Below, in pieces: positions 27,918-35,804 of a stretch of 64,000 nucleotides of DNA. The position numbers and the translations under genes were made by a program. Source of the stretch: Sandaracinaceae bacterium. GTDB lineage: Bacteria > Myxococcota_A > Polyangia > Polyangiales > Houyiibacteriaceae. Under the pieces are notes generated by a model. That model saw nothing but the letters and a program-made list of their open reading frames with translations. It had not been told where the DNA came from and did not search any database. How positions within the stretch are numbered: position 1 is the stretch's first letter; every line of letters begins with the position of its first letter. Location of the stretch: NCBI GenBank assembly GCA_016706685.1, contig JADJJE010000012.1:62001-126000 (forward strand), read 5' to 3'.

Positions 27918-27933
27918 TGCAGGTGTCGTGCCG
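27918..27933 (-). promoter_or_regulatory. Candidate sigma-54 promoter reading toward the regulator gene
   Basis: Read on the minus strand, CGGCACG-ACAC-CTGCA keeps GG-N10-GC and matches the consensus at all but two positions. The palindromes would lie downstream of its start point, so its relationship to them is less standard than at gspC. Confidence 0.35.
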
Positions 27934-27982
27934 GGAAGCCTGGTGACAATGGCGCTTCGGTGGTGCTACTCATGCGTTCAGT

Positions 27983-29011
27983 ATGCGGCCCGTCAGCAAC
28001 CCTCCCAACCCGTTCGCCCACCACACGCTGGAATGGGACGGGCCCGAACCACTGGCGGAGCTTCAACTCTTCGAGGAGCACGCGAAGAGCATCCTGTCGA
28101 AGAACGACAGCCCCGACATCGGTTTCGAGTACAGCCTCAACCCCTACCGGGGCTGCTTCCATGCGTGTGCCTACTGCTACGCGCGGCCCACGCACCAGTA
28201 CCTGGACTTCGGCGCGGGCACGGACTTCGACCGCAAGATCGTGGTGAAGGTGAACGCGGCGGAGCGCCTGCGCGAGGTGTTCAGGAAGGCGTCATGGGCG
28301 GGGCGTCCGATTGTGTTCAGCGGCAACACGGACTGCTACCAGCCCATCGAGGCTCACTACGAGCTCACCAAGCGGTGCCTCGAGGTGTGCGCCGAGTTCA
28401 AGAACCCGGTCTACATCATCACCAAGAGCAAGCTCGTACGCCGCGACGCGCACCTGCTGGGCCGGCTGGCGCGCGAGGCCGACGCGCGCGTGGCCGTGAG
28501 CATCCCCTTCGCCAGCGACGACGACGCGCGGCTGATGGAGCCGTTCGCGTCGCCGCCCAGCAAGCGCTTCGAGACGCTGCGCGTGCTGCACGACTCTGGC
28601 GTGCCCACCACCGTGTCGCTGGCGCCCATGATCCCGGGCTTGAACGACTCGCAGATCCCCGAGGTGCTGGAGCGCGCGCGCGAGGCCGGCGCAGACAAGG
28701 CGTTCATCACGCTGGTGCGGCTGGCACGCGAGGTGCGGCCGGTGTTCGAGCAGCGCCTGCGCGAGGCGTTTCCGCTGCGCGCCGACAAGGTGCTGCGGCG
28801 CCTCGCCGAGATGCGCGAGGGGCAGCGGCCGGGGCAGTTCCACACGCGCATGCGCGGGGAGGGTGAGCACTACCAGCTGGTGGAGCAGCTGTTCCGCAAG
28901 ACGGCGCTGCGGCTGGGGTACAACCTGCACGACGACGCACGGCCGCTCGGGCCCAGCCCGTTCGCGCGGCCCATCGAGCCGCGTCGGCAGCTCGACCTGT
29001 TCAACGGCTGA
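27983..29011 (+). CDS. PA0069-type radical SAM protein
   Basis: The 342-residue protein contains the radical SAM cluster motif CFHACAYC (Cys58, Cys62, Cys65) within NPYRGCFHACAYCYARPTH. This context is typical of the PA0069/Rv2578c group, relatives of spore photoproduct lyase. It should use a 4Fe-4S cluster and S-adenosylmethionine; the substrate is unknown. It is divergent from the sigma-54 regulator gene. A weak plus-strand GG-N10-GC element at 27942-27955 lies before it. Confidence 0.85.
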   Translation: MRPVSNPPNPFAHHTLEWDGPEPLAELQLFEEHAKSILSKNDSPDIGFEYSLNPYRGCFHACAYCYARPTHQYLDFGAGTDFDRKIVVKVNAAERLREVFRKASWAGRPIVFSGNTDCYQPIEAHYELTKRCLEVCAEFKNPVYIITKSKLVRRDAHLLGRLAREADARVAVSIPFASDDDARLMEPFASPPSKRFETLRVLHDSGVPTTVSLAPMIPGLNDSQIPEVLERAREAGADKAFITLVRLAREVRPVFEQRLREAFPLRADKVLRRLAEMREGQRPGQFHTRMRGEGEHYQLVEQLFRKTALRLGYNLHDDARPLGPSPFARPIEPRRQLDLFNG

Positions 29012-29032
29012 GGGCCGGTACGGCTGCGGGGG

Positions 29033-29383
29033 TCAGAGCAGGCGCAGCACGTCTTCCGGCGGCCGGCCCAACGCCGCGCGCTTGCCCACCAGTACGATGG
29101 GCCGCTCGATGAGCTTCGGGTTCGCCACCATCGCGTCGATGAGCGCGTCGTCGGTGAGCGCCTCGTTGCCGAGGCCCAGCGCCTTGTACGCGTCCTCCTT
29201 GCGGCGCAGCAGCTCGCGCGCGCCCATGCCCAGCTTCTTCAGCACCGCACCCAGCGTCTCGGCATCGGGCGGGTCGTACAGATACAAGCGCGTGGTCACG
29301 CTCACGCCACGGCTCTCGAGCAGGGCCAGGGCCTCGCGGCTCTTGCTGCACCGCGGGTTGTGCCAGATGGTGGCGCGGGTCAC
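29033..29383 (-). CDS. arsC: Arsenate reductase, ArsC family (glutaredoxin-dependent type)
   Basis: The 116-residue protein starts with GTG, overlapping the upstream stop by four bases (GTGA). It has the classical NPRCSKSREAL active site with Cys12 and the C-terminal IERPIVLVGKRAALGRPPE segment with the substrate Arg residues. Such enzymes reduce arsenate to arsenite. The single-Cys site and the ERP motif separate it from the CxxC Spx-like protein at the end of the T2SS operon. No arsenite pump or ArsR is nearby, so a detoxification operon is not evident. Confidence 0.88.
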   Translation of the reverse strand: MTRATIWHNPRCSKSREALALLESRGVSVTTRLYLYDPPDAETLGAVLKKLGMGARELLRRKEDAYKALGLGNEALTDDALIDAMVANPKLIERPIVLVGKRAALGRPPEDVLRLL

Positions 29384-30438
29384 TTCACGGCCCCCACCTG
29401 CAGGTCGCAGCCGTCGAAGCGCGTGATGTAGTCTGCGCCGAACGCGAGCGACGGCGTCATGGAGCCGGCCTTCACCTCGCCGCGTGCGCAGCGCACGGTG
29501 GCATCCACGGCGGTGCGCGCGGTCAGCGTGTAGCCCTCGGGCGTGGTCAGCGTGGCCTCCACCGAGCGGCCGTCCGCCGTGCTGGCGCGGCCCCAGACCT
29601 GTGTGCTGCCGCGCTCGCGGGTGGCGGCGTCCGGGCCCGTGAGCGTGGCCTCCACCAGGCCCTTGAGCGCGCGCTGCACCAGCGGCAGGCCGAGCGCGGG
29701 CCCCACGTGGCGCATGGCCTTCATGGCACGCACCTGGCCCTCGGGCACCGCCACGAACACGGTGATGTTGGGGATGCCGGTGGACTGGAACGCCGTGGAC
29801 ACGTCGCCCCACGGGATGGAGACGGCCAAGCGCGTCTTGTCGCGGAACGGGATGTCACGCGTCTCGTGCGCCGTGGGCACGCTCACCAGGCGGCCGTCGC
29901 GGCGCACCTTTCCACCATGCGGCAGCGCCTCGATCATGGTCTTGGTGGTGCCGCGGCTCGACGCGCCCAGGCTGCGGAACGCGAGCACCAGCGTGGTCGC
30001 GTCGGGCAGCGCGCGGTGCAGCGAGGCGGCCACGCAGTCGGTGGGCACCACGTCGAAGCCCACGCCCGGCATGATGGTGACCGAGCGCTGCTTGGCCTCG
30101 GCGTCGCGCGCGGCGCAGGCCTCGAAGACGTCCACCTCGCCCGTGATGTCCGTGTAGTGCGTGCCGCTCGCGAGGCAGGCCTCGACCACCTTCGCGCTGG
30201 TGGCGGAGAAGGGGCCCGCGGCCAGCGAGATGGCGTCCACGTCCGCGAGCTGCGCGGCGATGGCCCCCACGTCGGAAAGGTCGAAGACGCGGTGCTCGAG
30301 CCCATGACGCTCCGCCAAGGGGCGAATGACCTCGGCGCGGCGGCCCGCCAGGATGGGCTTCTCACCGCGACGTGCGGCCTCTTCGACCATCAGCTGCCCG
30401 GTGTATCCGTTGGCTCCGTAGAGCATCCAGTTCGCCAT
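29380..30438 (-). CDS. Saccharopine dehydrogenase-like / trans-acting enoyl reductase-like oxidoreductase
   Basis: The 352-residue protein opens with a Rossmann NAD(P)-binding motif (WMLYGANGYTGQLMVEEA) and contains TDITGEVDVFEAC and MPGVGFDVVPTD. These are typical of the saccharopine-dehydrogenase NADP-binding family that includes mycobacterial trans-acting enoyl reductases. The substrate is probably not lysine-related; lipid or polyketide substrates are possible. It is divergent from an acyl-CoA dehydrogenase, and the two may share the palindrome between them. It overlaps arsC by four bases. Confidence 0.85.
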   Translation of the reverse strand: MANWMLYGANGYTGQLMVEEAARRGEKPILAGRRAEVIRPLAERHGLEHRVFDLSDVGAIAAQLADVDAISLAAGPFSATSAKVVEACLASGTHYTDITGEVDVFEACAARDAEAKQRSVTIMPGVGFDVVPTDCVAASLHRALPDATTLVLAFRSLGASSRGTTKTMIEALPHGGKVRRDGRLVSVPTAHETRDIPFRDKTRLAVSIPWGDVSTAFQSTGIPNITVFVAVPEGQVRAMKAMRHVGPALGLPLVQRALKGLVEATLTGPDAATRERGSTQVWGRASTADGRSVEATLTTPEGYTLTARTAVDATVRCARGEVKAGSMTPSLAFGADYITRFDGCDLQVGAVK

Positions 30439-30547
30439 CCCGATCCGCCCTTTCTCGTCTCGACGTCTGCGCGGTCACGCAGCGCGAGGGACCCGATCTG
30501 GGCCGGACGGGGCTTCGCTGCAAGCAGAGACGCCCCGCTCTCCGTTG

Positions 30548-30563
30548 ATGAATGGCCATTCAT
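30548..30563. promoter_or_regulatory. 16-bp perfect palindrome (ATGAATGGCCATTCAT)
   Basis: The palindrome lies 44 bases before the acyl-CoA dehydrogenase ATG in the 168-bp divergent gap. It is an AT-rich island in GC-rich DNA. Its size and symmetry fit a TetR-type operator; the regulator is not encoded nearby. Confidence 0.5.
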
Positions 30564-30606
30564 TTTCTAGTGGGCCACGCGGGCTCGGGGTGGTACGCCG
30601 AAGCCC

Positions 30607-31755
30607 ATGAATTTCATCGAGACCGAAGAGCAGACGCTCCTGCGCCAAGAAGTGCGTGCCATCGCGAAGCCGTTCGGGCGCGAGTACTACTTGAAGAAGG
30701 CGCGCGCGGGGGAGCCGCTCGACGAACTCTGGGACGCCGTCGGCGCCGCGGGCTACCTGGGCGTGAACATCCCCGAGTCACACGGTGGTGGTGGGCTCGG
30801 CATCTCGGAGCTGGCCATGGTCAGTGAAGAGCTGGCCGCCGCGGGCTGCCCGCTGTTGCTGTTGCTGGTGTCGCCCGCCATCTGCGGCACCATCCTCGCG
30901 CGCTTCGGCACTCCCGCGCAGCAGGACACGTGGCTGCCTGGCCTCGCCACGGGCAAGCAGAAGCTGGTCTTCGCCATCACGGAGCCGGACGCGGGCTCCA
31001 ACTCGCACCGCATCGCCACCGTGGCGCGCCGCGAGGGCAGCGAGTGGGTGCTGAGCGGCACCAAGTACTACATCTCGGGCGTCGACGAGGCCGACGCCAT
31101 CCTGGTGGTCGCGTCCACCCCCGATGTCGAGGGGCGGCCGGGGCTGTCGCTCTTCCTGGTGGACGCGAACGCGCCCGGCATGACCAAGACGCCCATCCCC
31201 ATGGAGCTGGTCGCGGCCGAGCGGCAGTTCACGCTGTTTTTCGATGGCGTCCGCGTACCCCACGAGCGGCTCATCGGGAAGCCGGGGCACGGGCTGCAGC
31301 AGGTGTTCCTGGGCCTCAATCCCGAGCGCATCCTGGGCGCCGCCATGGGCAACGGCATCGCGCGTTATGCGCTCTCGGCGGGCGCGCGCTACGCCAGTGA
31401 GCGGGCGGTGTTCGGGGCGCCCATCGGCACGCACCAGGGCATCGCGCACCCCTTGGCGCAGGCCAAGATCGAGGTGGAGCTGGCGCGCCTGATGACCAGC
31501 AAGGCGGCGTGGCTCTTCGACCAGGGGCTCGACGCCGCGGAGGCTGCCAACATGGCCAAGTACGCCGCCGCGGAGGCCGCGCTGGCCGCCGTGGACGCCG
31601 CCATCCAGACGCACGGTGGCAACGGCATGTCGGAGGAGTACGGCATCGCGGCCCTGTGGGGCGTGGCCCGCACGCTGCGCATCGCGCCGGTCAGCCGCGA
31701 GATGATCTTGAACTTCATCGCGCAGCACTCGCTGAAGCTGCCCAAGTCGTACTGA
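30607..31755 (+). CDS. Acyl-CoA dehydrogenase
   Basis: The 382-residue flavoprotein has the three-domain layout of the family: an N-terminal helical domain and the FAITEPDAGSNSHRI flavin-binding region (around 118-132). The C-terminal helical domain contains IQTHGGNGMSEEYGI. It should oxidise an acyl-CoA to the 2-enoyl-CoA with FAD. A 16-bp palindrome upstream suggests repressor control. The divergent saccharopine-dehydrogenase-like gene may act in the same lipid pathway, but this is inference. Confidence 0.93.
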   Translation: MNFIETEEQTLLRQEVRAIAKPFGREYYLKKARAGEPLDELWDAVGAAGYLGVNIPESHGGGGLGISELAMVSEELAAAGCPLLLLLVSPAICGTILARFGTPAQQDTWLPGLATGKQKLVFAITEPDAGSNSHRIATVARREGSEWVLSGTKYYISGVDEADAILVVASTPDVEGRPGLSLFLVDANAPGMTKTPIPMELVAAERQFTLFFDGVRVPHERLIGKPGHGLQQVFLGLNPERILGAAMGNGIARYALSAGARYASERAVFGAPIGTHQGIAHPLAQAKIEVELARLMTSKAAWLFDQGLDAAEAANMAKYAAAEAALAAVDAAIQTHGGNGMSEEYGIAALWGVARTLRIAPVSREMILNFIAQHSLKLPKSY

Positions 31756-31796
31756 GCGTTGCCGCCTCGCCCTGCGTTCGCGTTATGCTCGGCGAC

Positions 31797-32576
31797 ATGC
31801 CAGCGCACGTGACCTCTTCGTACCTCTCGTGGCTGGGCTGCACCCTCGCGGCGCTGACGTTCGCGTCCTCGTCCGCGTGCACGCCCGAGGAGACCACCGC
31901 CGAGCGGCCGGGGCGCGGCCTGGATGCACCAAATGCCGGCGCTGCAGGTGCCTTGCCCGCTTCGGAGGCGCCTGCCGCAGCGGGCCCCCGGCGCTCCTCT
32001 CCGAGTGGCTACAGCCCGAGCGCCAGCTCGTCCTTCGGCGGCGGGTCAGCGCCCAGCGGCGCAGCCCCCGTGGACCCGAACGCGCCACAGCGCGACCTGA
32101 GCGCCGAGCTGCAGGCCATGATGGGCCAGCCGCTTACGTGCTTGGCGGGCGCCGCGCCCGCGCCCACCGTCACCGTGAGCGTCTCCACCATCGTGGATGC
32201 TGGCGGCAACGTGCTGCGCGCCACGGCCAGCGGGCCACTCACCGAGGAGGGGCTGGCGTGCATGCAGGCCCGCGCGGCCGGGGTCCGCTTTCGAGCGCCC
32301 GTGCCCCGTGCGCCCATCAACGTGACCGCCCGCATCGCCTTTCGCATGACCAGTCCCGGCACGGAGGCCACCTCCACGGTCATCGAAGAGCCGCGCGTGC
32401 TGCCGCCTGGTGCCGTGGACCCCATGAACGGGAACGCGGTACCCATTGCGCCGCGTGCCGGGGTGCCCATCGCGCCCCGGGCCGGGCAGGCCATCGAGCC
32501 GCGCCCTGGGACCGCCGTCGAGCCCACCCAGGGCGTCACCATCATGGGCCCCAGCGGCACGCCCATCGGGCGGTAG
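31797..32576 (+). CDS. Ala/Pro-rich exported protein with Cys-containing C-terminal domain
   Basis: The 259-residue protein has a hydrophobic signal segment (WLGCTLAALTFASSSAC) with a lipobox-like SSAC, so it may be a lipoprotein. A low-complexity Ala/Pro/Ser linker comes next. A compact domain with Cys residues (GQPLTCLAG; EGLACMQARAAG) then resembles TonB-like or AgmX-type domains of myxobacteria. The tail carries an eight-residue repeat (VPIAPRAG and variants). An ATG at 31785 would add four residues. It has no identified function. Confidence 0.6.
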   Translation: MPAHVTSSYLSWLGCTLAALTFASSSACTPEETTAERPGRGLDAPNAGAAGALPASEAPAAAGPRRSSPSGYSPSASSSFGGGSAPSGAAPVDPNAPQRDLSAELQAMMGQPLTCLAGAAPAPTVTVSVSTIVDAGGNVLRATASGPLTEEGLACMQARAAGVRFRAPVPRAPINVTARIAFRMTSPGTEATSTVIEEPRVLPPGAVDPMNGNAVPIAPRAGVPIAPRAGQAIEPRPGTAVEPTQGVTIMGPSGTPIGR

Positions 32577-32622
32577 TGGGCTCGACGGACCGCCGCGGGC
32601 ATCGCACGCTCGGCGCCATCCG

Positions 32623-33864
32623 ATGCACTTCGACTCGCTCACGCGGCTGCTGCTCCAGGTAGGCGTCATCATCGGCGTCTCGCAGGTGTTCTCGCGGCTG
32701 GGACGCCGCATCCGGCAGCCGTCGGTGGTCTCCGAGATCCTGGCCGGCGTGGCCCTCGGCCCGTCGCTGCTGGGCGTGGTGTGGCCCGAGGCCTCGGCCT
32801 TCCTGTTCCCGCCCACGTCCCTCGACGGGCTCGAGGCCGTGGCGCAGCTCGGCCTGATCCTCTTCATGTTCCTGGTGGGGCTCGAGCTCGACCCGGGCGT
32901 GATGAAGGGGCGCAGCCGCAGCGCCATTGCCATCAGCCAGGCCGGCATCGTGGTGCCGTTCGCGCTGGGCCTGGTGCTCGCGTCGCAGGTGCACGCGCGG
33001 CTGTCGCCCGTTGACACGCCGTTCTTGTCGTTCGCACTCTTCCTGGGCGTAGCCATGAGCATCACGGCGTTCCCGGTGCTCGCGCGGCTCATCGACGAGC
33101 GCGGCCTGCTGGGGTCGCCGCTTGGCACCACCGCCCTGGCCGCCGCGGCCATCGACGACGTCACGGCCTGGTGCCTGCTCGCCTTCGTGGTGTCGTTCGT
33201 GCGCGCCGAGGGCATCCTGAGCGTGGCCATTACGGTGTCGCTCGCGGTGGTGTTCGTGGTGGTCATGGCCACCGTGGGGCGGCGCCTGCTGCCGAAGCTG
33301 GCCGTGCCCGACGTGGCGCCCAGCCGCGAGCGCTTCACCGTGGTGCTCGTGTTGGTGGTGGCCAGCGCGTCGTTCACGCACGTCATCGGCATCCACGCGC
33401 TCTTCGGCGCGTTCTGCCTGGGCGTGGCGCTGCCTCATGACGGCCGCTTCGCGAAGGGCCTCGAAGAGCGGATCGAGGACCTGGTGGTAGTCGCCATGCT
33501 GCCCATCTTCTTCGCGCACTCGGGGCTGCGCACCAACCTCGGCCTGCTGGACTCCATGGAGGACATCGTCCTGTGCGTGATCGTGGTCTTGGTGGCCGTG
33601 CTCGGAAAGCTGGGCGGCGTGACGCTGGCGGCGCGCTTTGCGGGGCACCCCTGGCGCGAGGCCACCACCCTGGGCGTGCTCATGAACACGCGCGGGCTGA
33701 TGGAGCTGGTGGTGCTGCACGTGGGCCTCGACCTCGGCGTGCTGTCTCCCAAGCTCTTCACCATGATGGTCATCATGGCCCTGGTCACCACCATGGCCAC
33801 GGGGCCGGCGGTGTCGTGGCTCATGGCCCGGCGGCAGCCAGAGCTGCTAGACAGCACGGCATGA
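32623..33864 (+). CDS. CPA2-family cation/proton antiporter
   Basis: The 413-residue integral membrane protein has about 12 hydrophobic segments and typical CPA2 motifs. These are EILAGVALGPSLLG, LGLILFMFLVGLELD, MSITAFPVLARLI and LAAAAIDDVTAW, which holds the conserved Asp pair that carries ions. It ends shortly after the last helix and lacks the TrkA-N regulatory domain of KefB/C. It should exchange Na+ or K+ for H+. It overlaps the downstream DoxX gene by four bases. Confidence 0.9.
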   Translation: MHFDSLTRLLLQVGVIIGVSQVFSRLGRRIRQPSVVSEILAGVALGPSLLGVVWPEASAFLFPPTSLDGLEAVAQLGLILFMFLVGLELDPGVMKGRSRSAIAISQAGIVVPFALGLVLASQVHARLSPVDTPFLSFALFLGVAMSITAFPVLARLIDERGLLGSPLGTTALAAAAIDDVTAWCLLAFVVSFVRAEGILSVAITVSLAVVFVVVMATVGRRLLPKLAVPDVAPSRERFTVVLVLVVASASFTHVIGIHALFGAFCLGVALPHDGRFAKGLEERIEDLVVVAMLPIFFAHSGLRTNLGLLDSMEDIVLCVIVVLVAVLGKLGGVTLAARFAGHPWREATTLGVLMNTRGLMELVVLHVGLDLGVLSPKLFTMMVIMALVTTMATGPAVSWLMARRQPELLDSTA

Positions 33865-34277
33865 GCAACGCCTTCAGCAGCGCCCTCGAGCGCCAGCAGT
33901 CCCTCGCCTACTCCCTCCTGCGCGTGGTCGCGGGCTTCATGTTCACGCTGCACGGCGTGCAGAAGATCCTCGGGCTGTTGTCCGAGCGCGCCACCCCAGC
34001 GGTGGGCTCGCAGATCTGGGTGGGCGGCGTCATCGAGCTGGTGTGCGGCGTGCTCATCGCGCTCGGGCTGTTCACGCGCTACGCGGCGTTCCTGGCCAGC
34101 GGCACCATGGCGGTGGCCTACGCGCAGTTCCATTGGAAGTTCGCGTTCGACCGCGAGTTCTTCCCCGCCGTCAACGGGGGCGAGCTCGCTGCGCTCTACG
34201 CCGTGGTGTTCCTGTTCATGGCGTGCCACGGGGCGGGCGCCTTCAGCGTGGACGCGCTGTTGGCGAAGCGGAAGTAG
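33861..34277 (+). CDS. DoxX family membrane protein
   Basis: The 138-residue protein has four hydrophobic segments and the DoxX pattern (LLRVVAGFMFTLHGVQKILG; GGVIELVCGVLIALGLFTRYAAF). Members are small integral membrane proteins with links to redox homeostasis; the specific role is unknown. The ATG overlaps the antiporter stop (ATGA), so the two are probably translated together. It converges on the binding-protein gene 22 bp away. Confidence 0.85.
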   Translation: MSNAFSSALERQQSLAYSLLRVVAGFMFTLHGVQKILGLLSERATPAVGSQIWVGGVIELVCGVLIALGLFTRYAAFLASGTMAVAYAQFHWKFAFDREFFPAVNGGELAALYAVVFLFMACHGAGAFSVDALLAKRK

Positions 34278-34299
34278 CCGCGAGCTCGGGCTGTGGCCC

Positions 34300-35343
34300 T
34301 CAGGGGACGCTGGCGGCCAGCTGCTCCACCCGCGCCAGCTCCTCGGCCGAGTAGGCTCGACCCACCAGCGAGGCGCGTGCGGCCTGGAGGACGGCCGCCC
34401 ATGCAGCCTGGGCCGGCGCGGTGTCCACCCGCGTGGCACCCAAGCGGACACACGTCGCCACGGCAGCGTCGTCGTCGCGCCGGACGGCGGCTCGCATCGC
34501 GACGTGGGCCTGCGCGCCCGTCTCCAAGAGCACGACCTGCGAGGTCGCGGGCAGCGCGTTGAACGCTCTGTGGGTCACCACCGTGGCGGTCGAGCCGAGG
34601 CAGTGGAATCCCCCTGTGAAGTGCGTGGAGCGTGTGTTCCATCCGTTCGCCACGGCCTCGAGAGCCGTCGCGGGGTAGGCGTCCAGGAGGCTCGATTGCA
34701 GCTGGGTCGTCACCTCCGCCACGGTCGCGCCGTTCCCCGCGACGCCTGCTGCCGTCAGGATGCGCTGCCACGGATTGACCGCGCTCGACGCGAAGGCCCC
34801 CGCCCACATGCGCGTGCCCACCATGTCGGGCGGGGCGACGATGGCTCGGCGCGCGAAGACGCGCTGCGCACCCAGGTCGGAGAACCCCATGAGCTTCAAT
34901 TCCCGCGCGCTGAACGCGTCGTGGATGGCGGACATCATCCCGGTGCGGACCGCGTCGAGCTTGGCATGTGTGGTGCTCACGCCAGGGGCATCGACGGCGA
35001 AGAGGGGGGCATTCCGCTCGCCCATCGCCCACGAAGAGAGCAGCGCGCCCTCCAGCTGACCCCGCTCCAGCTTACGTACGAAGTCCAAATCCGTGCCCAT
35101 GCTCGAGGCGAAGTAGAGGCGCAGGGTGAGCGCGTTGGAGGTGCGCCGGGCGACCGACGCGCCCCACGCGGTGAGCGCGCGGCCCGGTCCGGAGGCAGCG
35201 GGCCACGTGGTCGCGATGCGCAGCTCCGTCGAGGTCTGGGCGCGCACCGAGCGGGCGCCGGTAGCGATGGCCGGCACCGCGAGTGCAGCCGCGGTGAGGA
35301 AGGTGCGTCGATTCATGCGGGACCGTCGGGTGGGTTCGCTCAT
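34300..35343 (-). CDS. TRAP-type transporter solute-binding protein (DctP family), Tat-exported
   Basis: The 347-residue protein starts with a twin-arginine signal (NRRTFLTAAALAVPAIA, cleaved near VRAQ). It has the DctP-family fold markers LRIATTWPAASGPG, FVRKLERGQLEGAL and the MVGTRMWAGA segment. It should bind an organic acid or similar solute in the periplasm. No TRAP membrane subunit genes are adjacent, so it is an orphan here. Before the neighbouring insertion it would have lain directly downstream of the NlpC/P60 lipoprotein gene. Confidence 0.82.
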   Translation of the reverse strand: MSEPTRRSRMNRRTFLTAAALAVPAIATGARSVRAQTSTELRIATTWPAASGPGRALTAWGASVARRTSNALTLRLYFASSMGTDLDFVRKLERGQLEGALLSSWAMGERNAPLFAVDAPGVSTTHAKLDAVRTGMMSAIHDAFSARELKLMGFSDLGAQRVFARRAIVAPPDMVGTRMWAGAFASSAVNPWQRILTAAGVAGNGATVAEVTTQLQSSLLDAYPATALEAVANGWNTRSTHFTGGFHCLGSTATVVTHRAFNALPATSQVVLLETGAQAHVAMRAAVRRDDDAAVATCVRLGATRVDTAPAQAAWAAVLQAARASLVGRAYSAEELARVEQLAASVP

Positions 35344-35403
35344 GGTGCCTCCTGGGGTATCACGGACGCCTGGCCGCTGACCATAGCGGCGCCCAGCACC
35401 CGG

Positions 35404-35758
35404 CTAGCGCGCGGGACGTTGCCGCCGGGCAAACCATTCACGGTAGCGCGCCATCCGCTGCACTTGCTCGGGCGGCGCGCGGCGCTGGCAGCTCTGGGCT
35501 TCAGCACTCCCAGCCGGCGCACCCCAGCGCGTCTCCACGCAGTCGTTCGGGTTGTAGGCCACCTCGAACGCCGCCTTGCGGGCCACCAGCTCGGCCAGCG
35601 TGACACGCTGCTGCGCGCCGTCGCTGCGCACGTAGGTGATGGCGCGCGCGGCCAGCAGCGTGTCGAGCTCCCCCCGCAGGCGAGCGGCCACGGCGCGCGC
35701 CTCGGACGCGGACACGCCGAAGCGCGCGGGCTGGCGGAGCACGTTGTCGGGGAAGCCC
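35404..35758 (-). pseudogene. Duplicated 3' fragment of the NlpC/P60 lipoprotein gene (left copy)
   Basis: This 355-bp segment aligns without gaps to 41072-41426, the last 118 codons of the intact gene. I count about 17 mismatches, clustered at the two ends, with 35474-35684 identical to its counterpart. It keeps the stop codon but has no start, signal peptide or catalytic domain. It marks the left edge of a ~5.3-kb insert. The reading frame runs on upstream as antisense of the astacin-like gene, which is not a real gene start. Confidence 0.88.
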
Positions 35759-35772
35759 GGGAGAGAGTATTG

Positions 35773-35788
35773 TCTCCCGAGCGGGAGA
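35773..35788. promoter_or_regulatory. Inverted repeat at the left edge of the insert (TCTCCCG-AG-CGGGAGA)
   Basis: Perfect 7-bp arms with a 2-bp spacer lie within a partial direct repeat (CGGGAGAGAGTATTG / CGGGAGAGTGATACTG). It sits 17 bases before the ATG of the astacin-like gene, just after the duplicated fragment ends. It may be an operator, an attenuating hairpin or a relic of the insertion end. Confidence 0.4.
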
Positions 35789-35804
35789 GTGATACTGCTA
35801 TCAT

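Noticed and set aside
27942..27955. Plus-strand sigma-54 promoter before the radical SAM gene
   Set aside because: GG-N10-GC spacing is present, but the flanking bases match poorly. In GC-rich DNA this spacing alone is common, so it is not listed as a feature.
34504..35804. Open frame running from 34504 into the astacin-like protease
   Set aside because: Its first part is antisense to the binding-protein gene and the duplicated fragment. The real start is the lipoprotein signal at 35805 in another frame.
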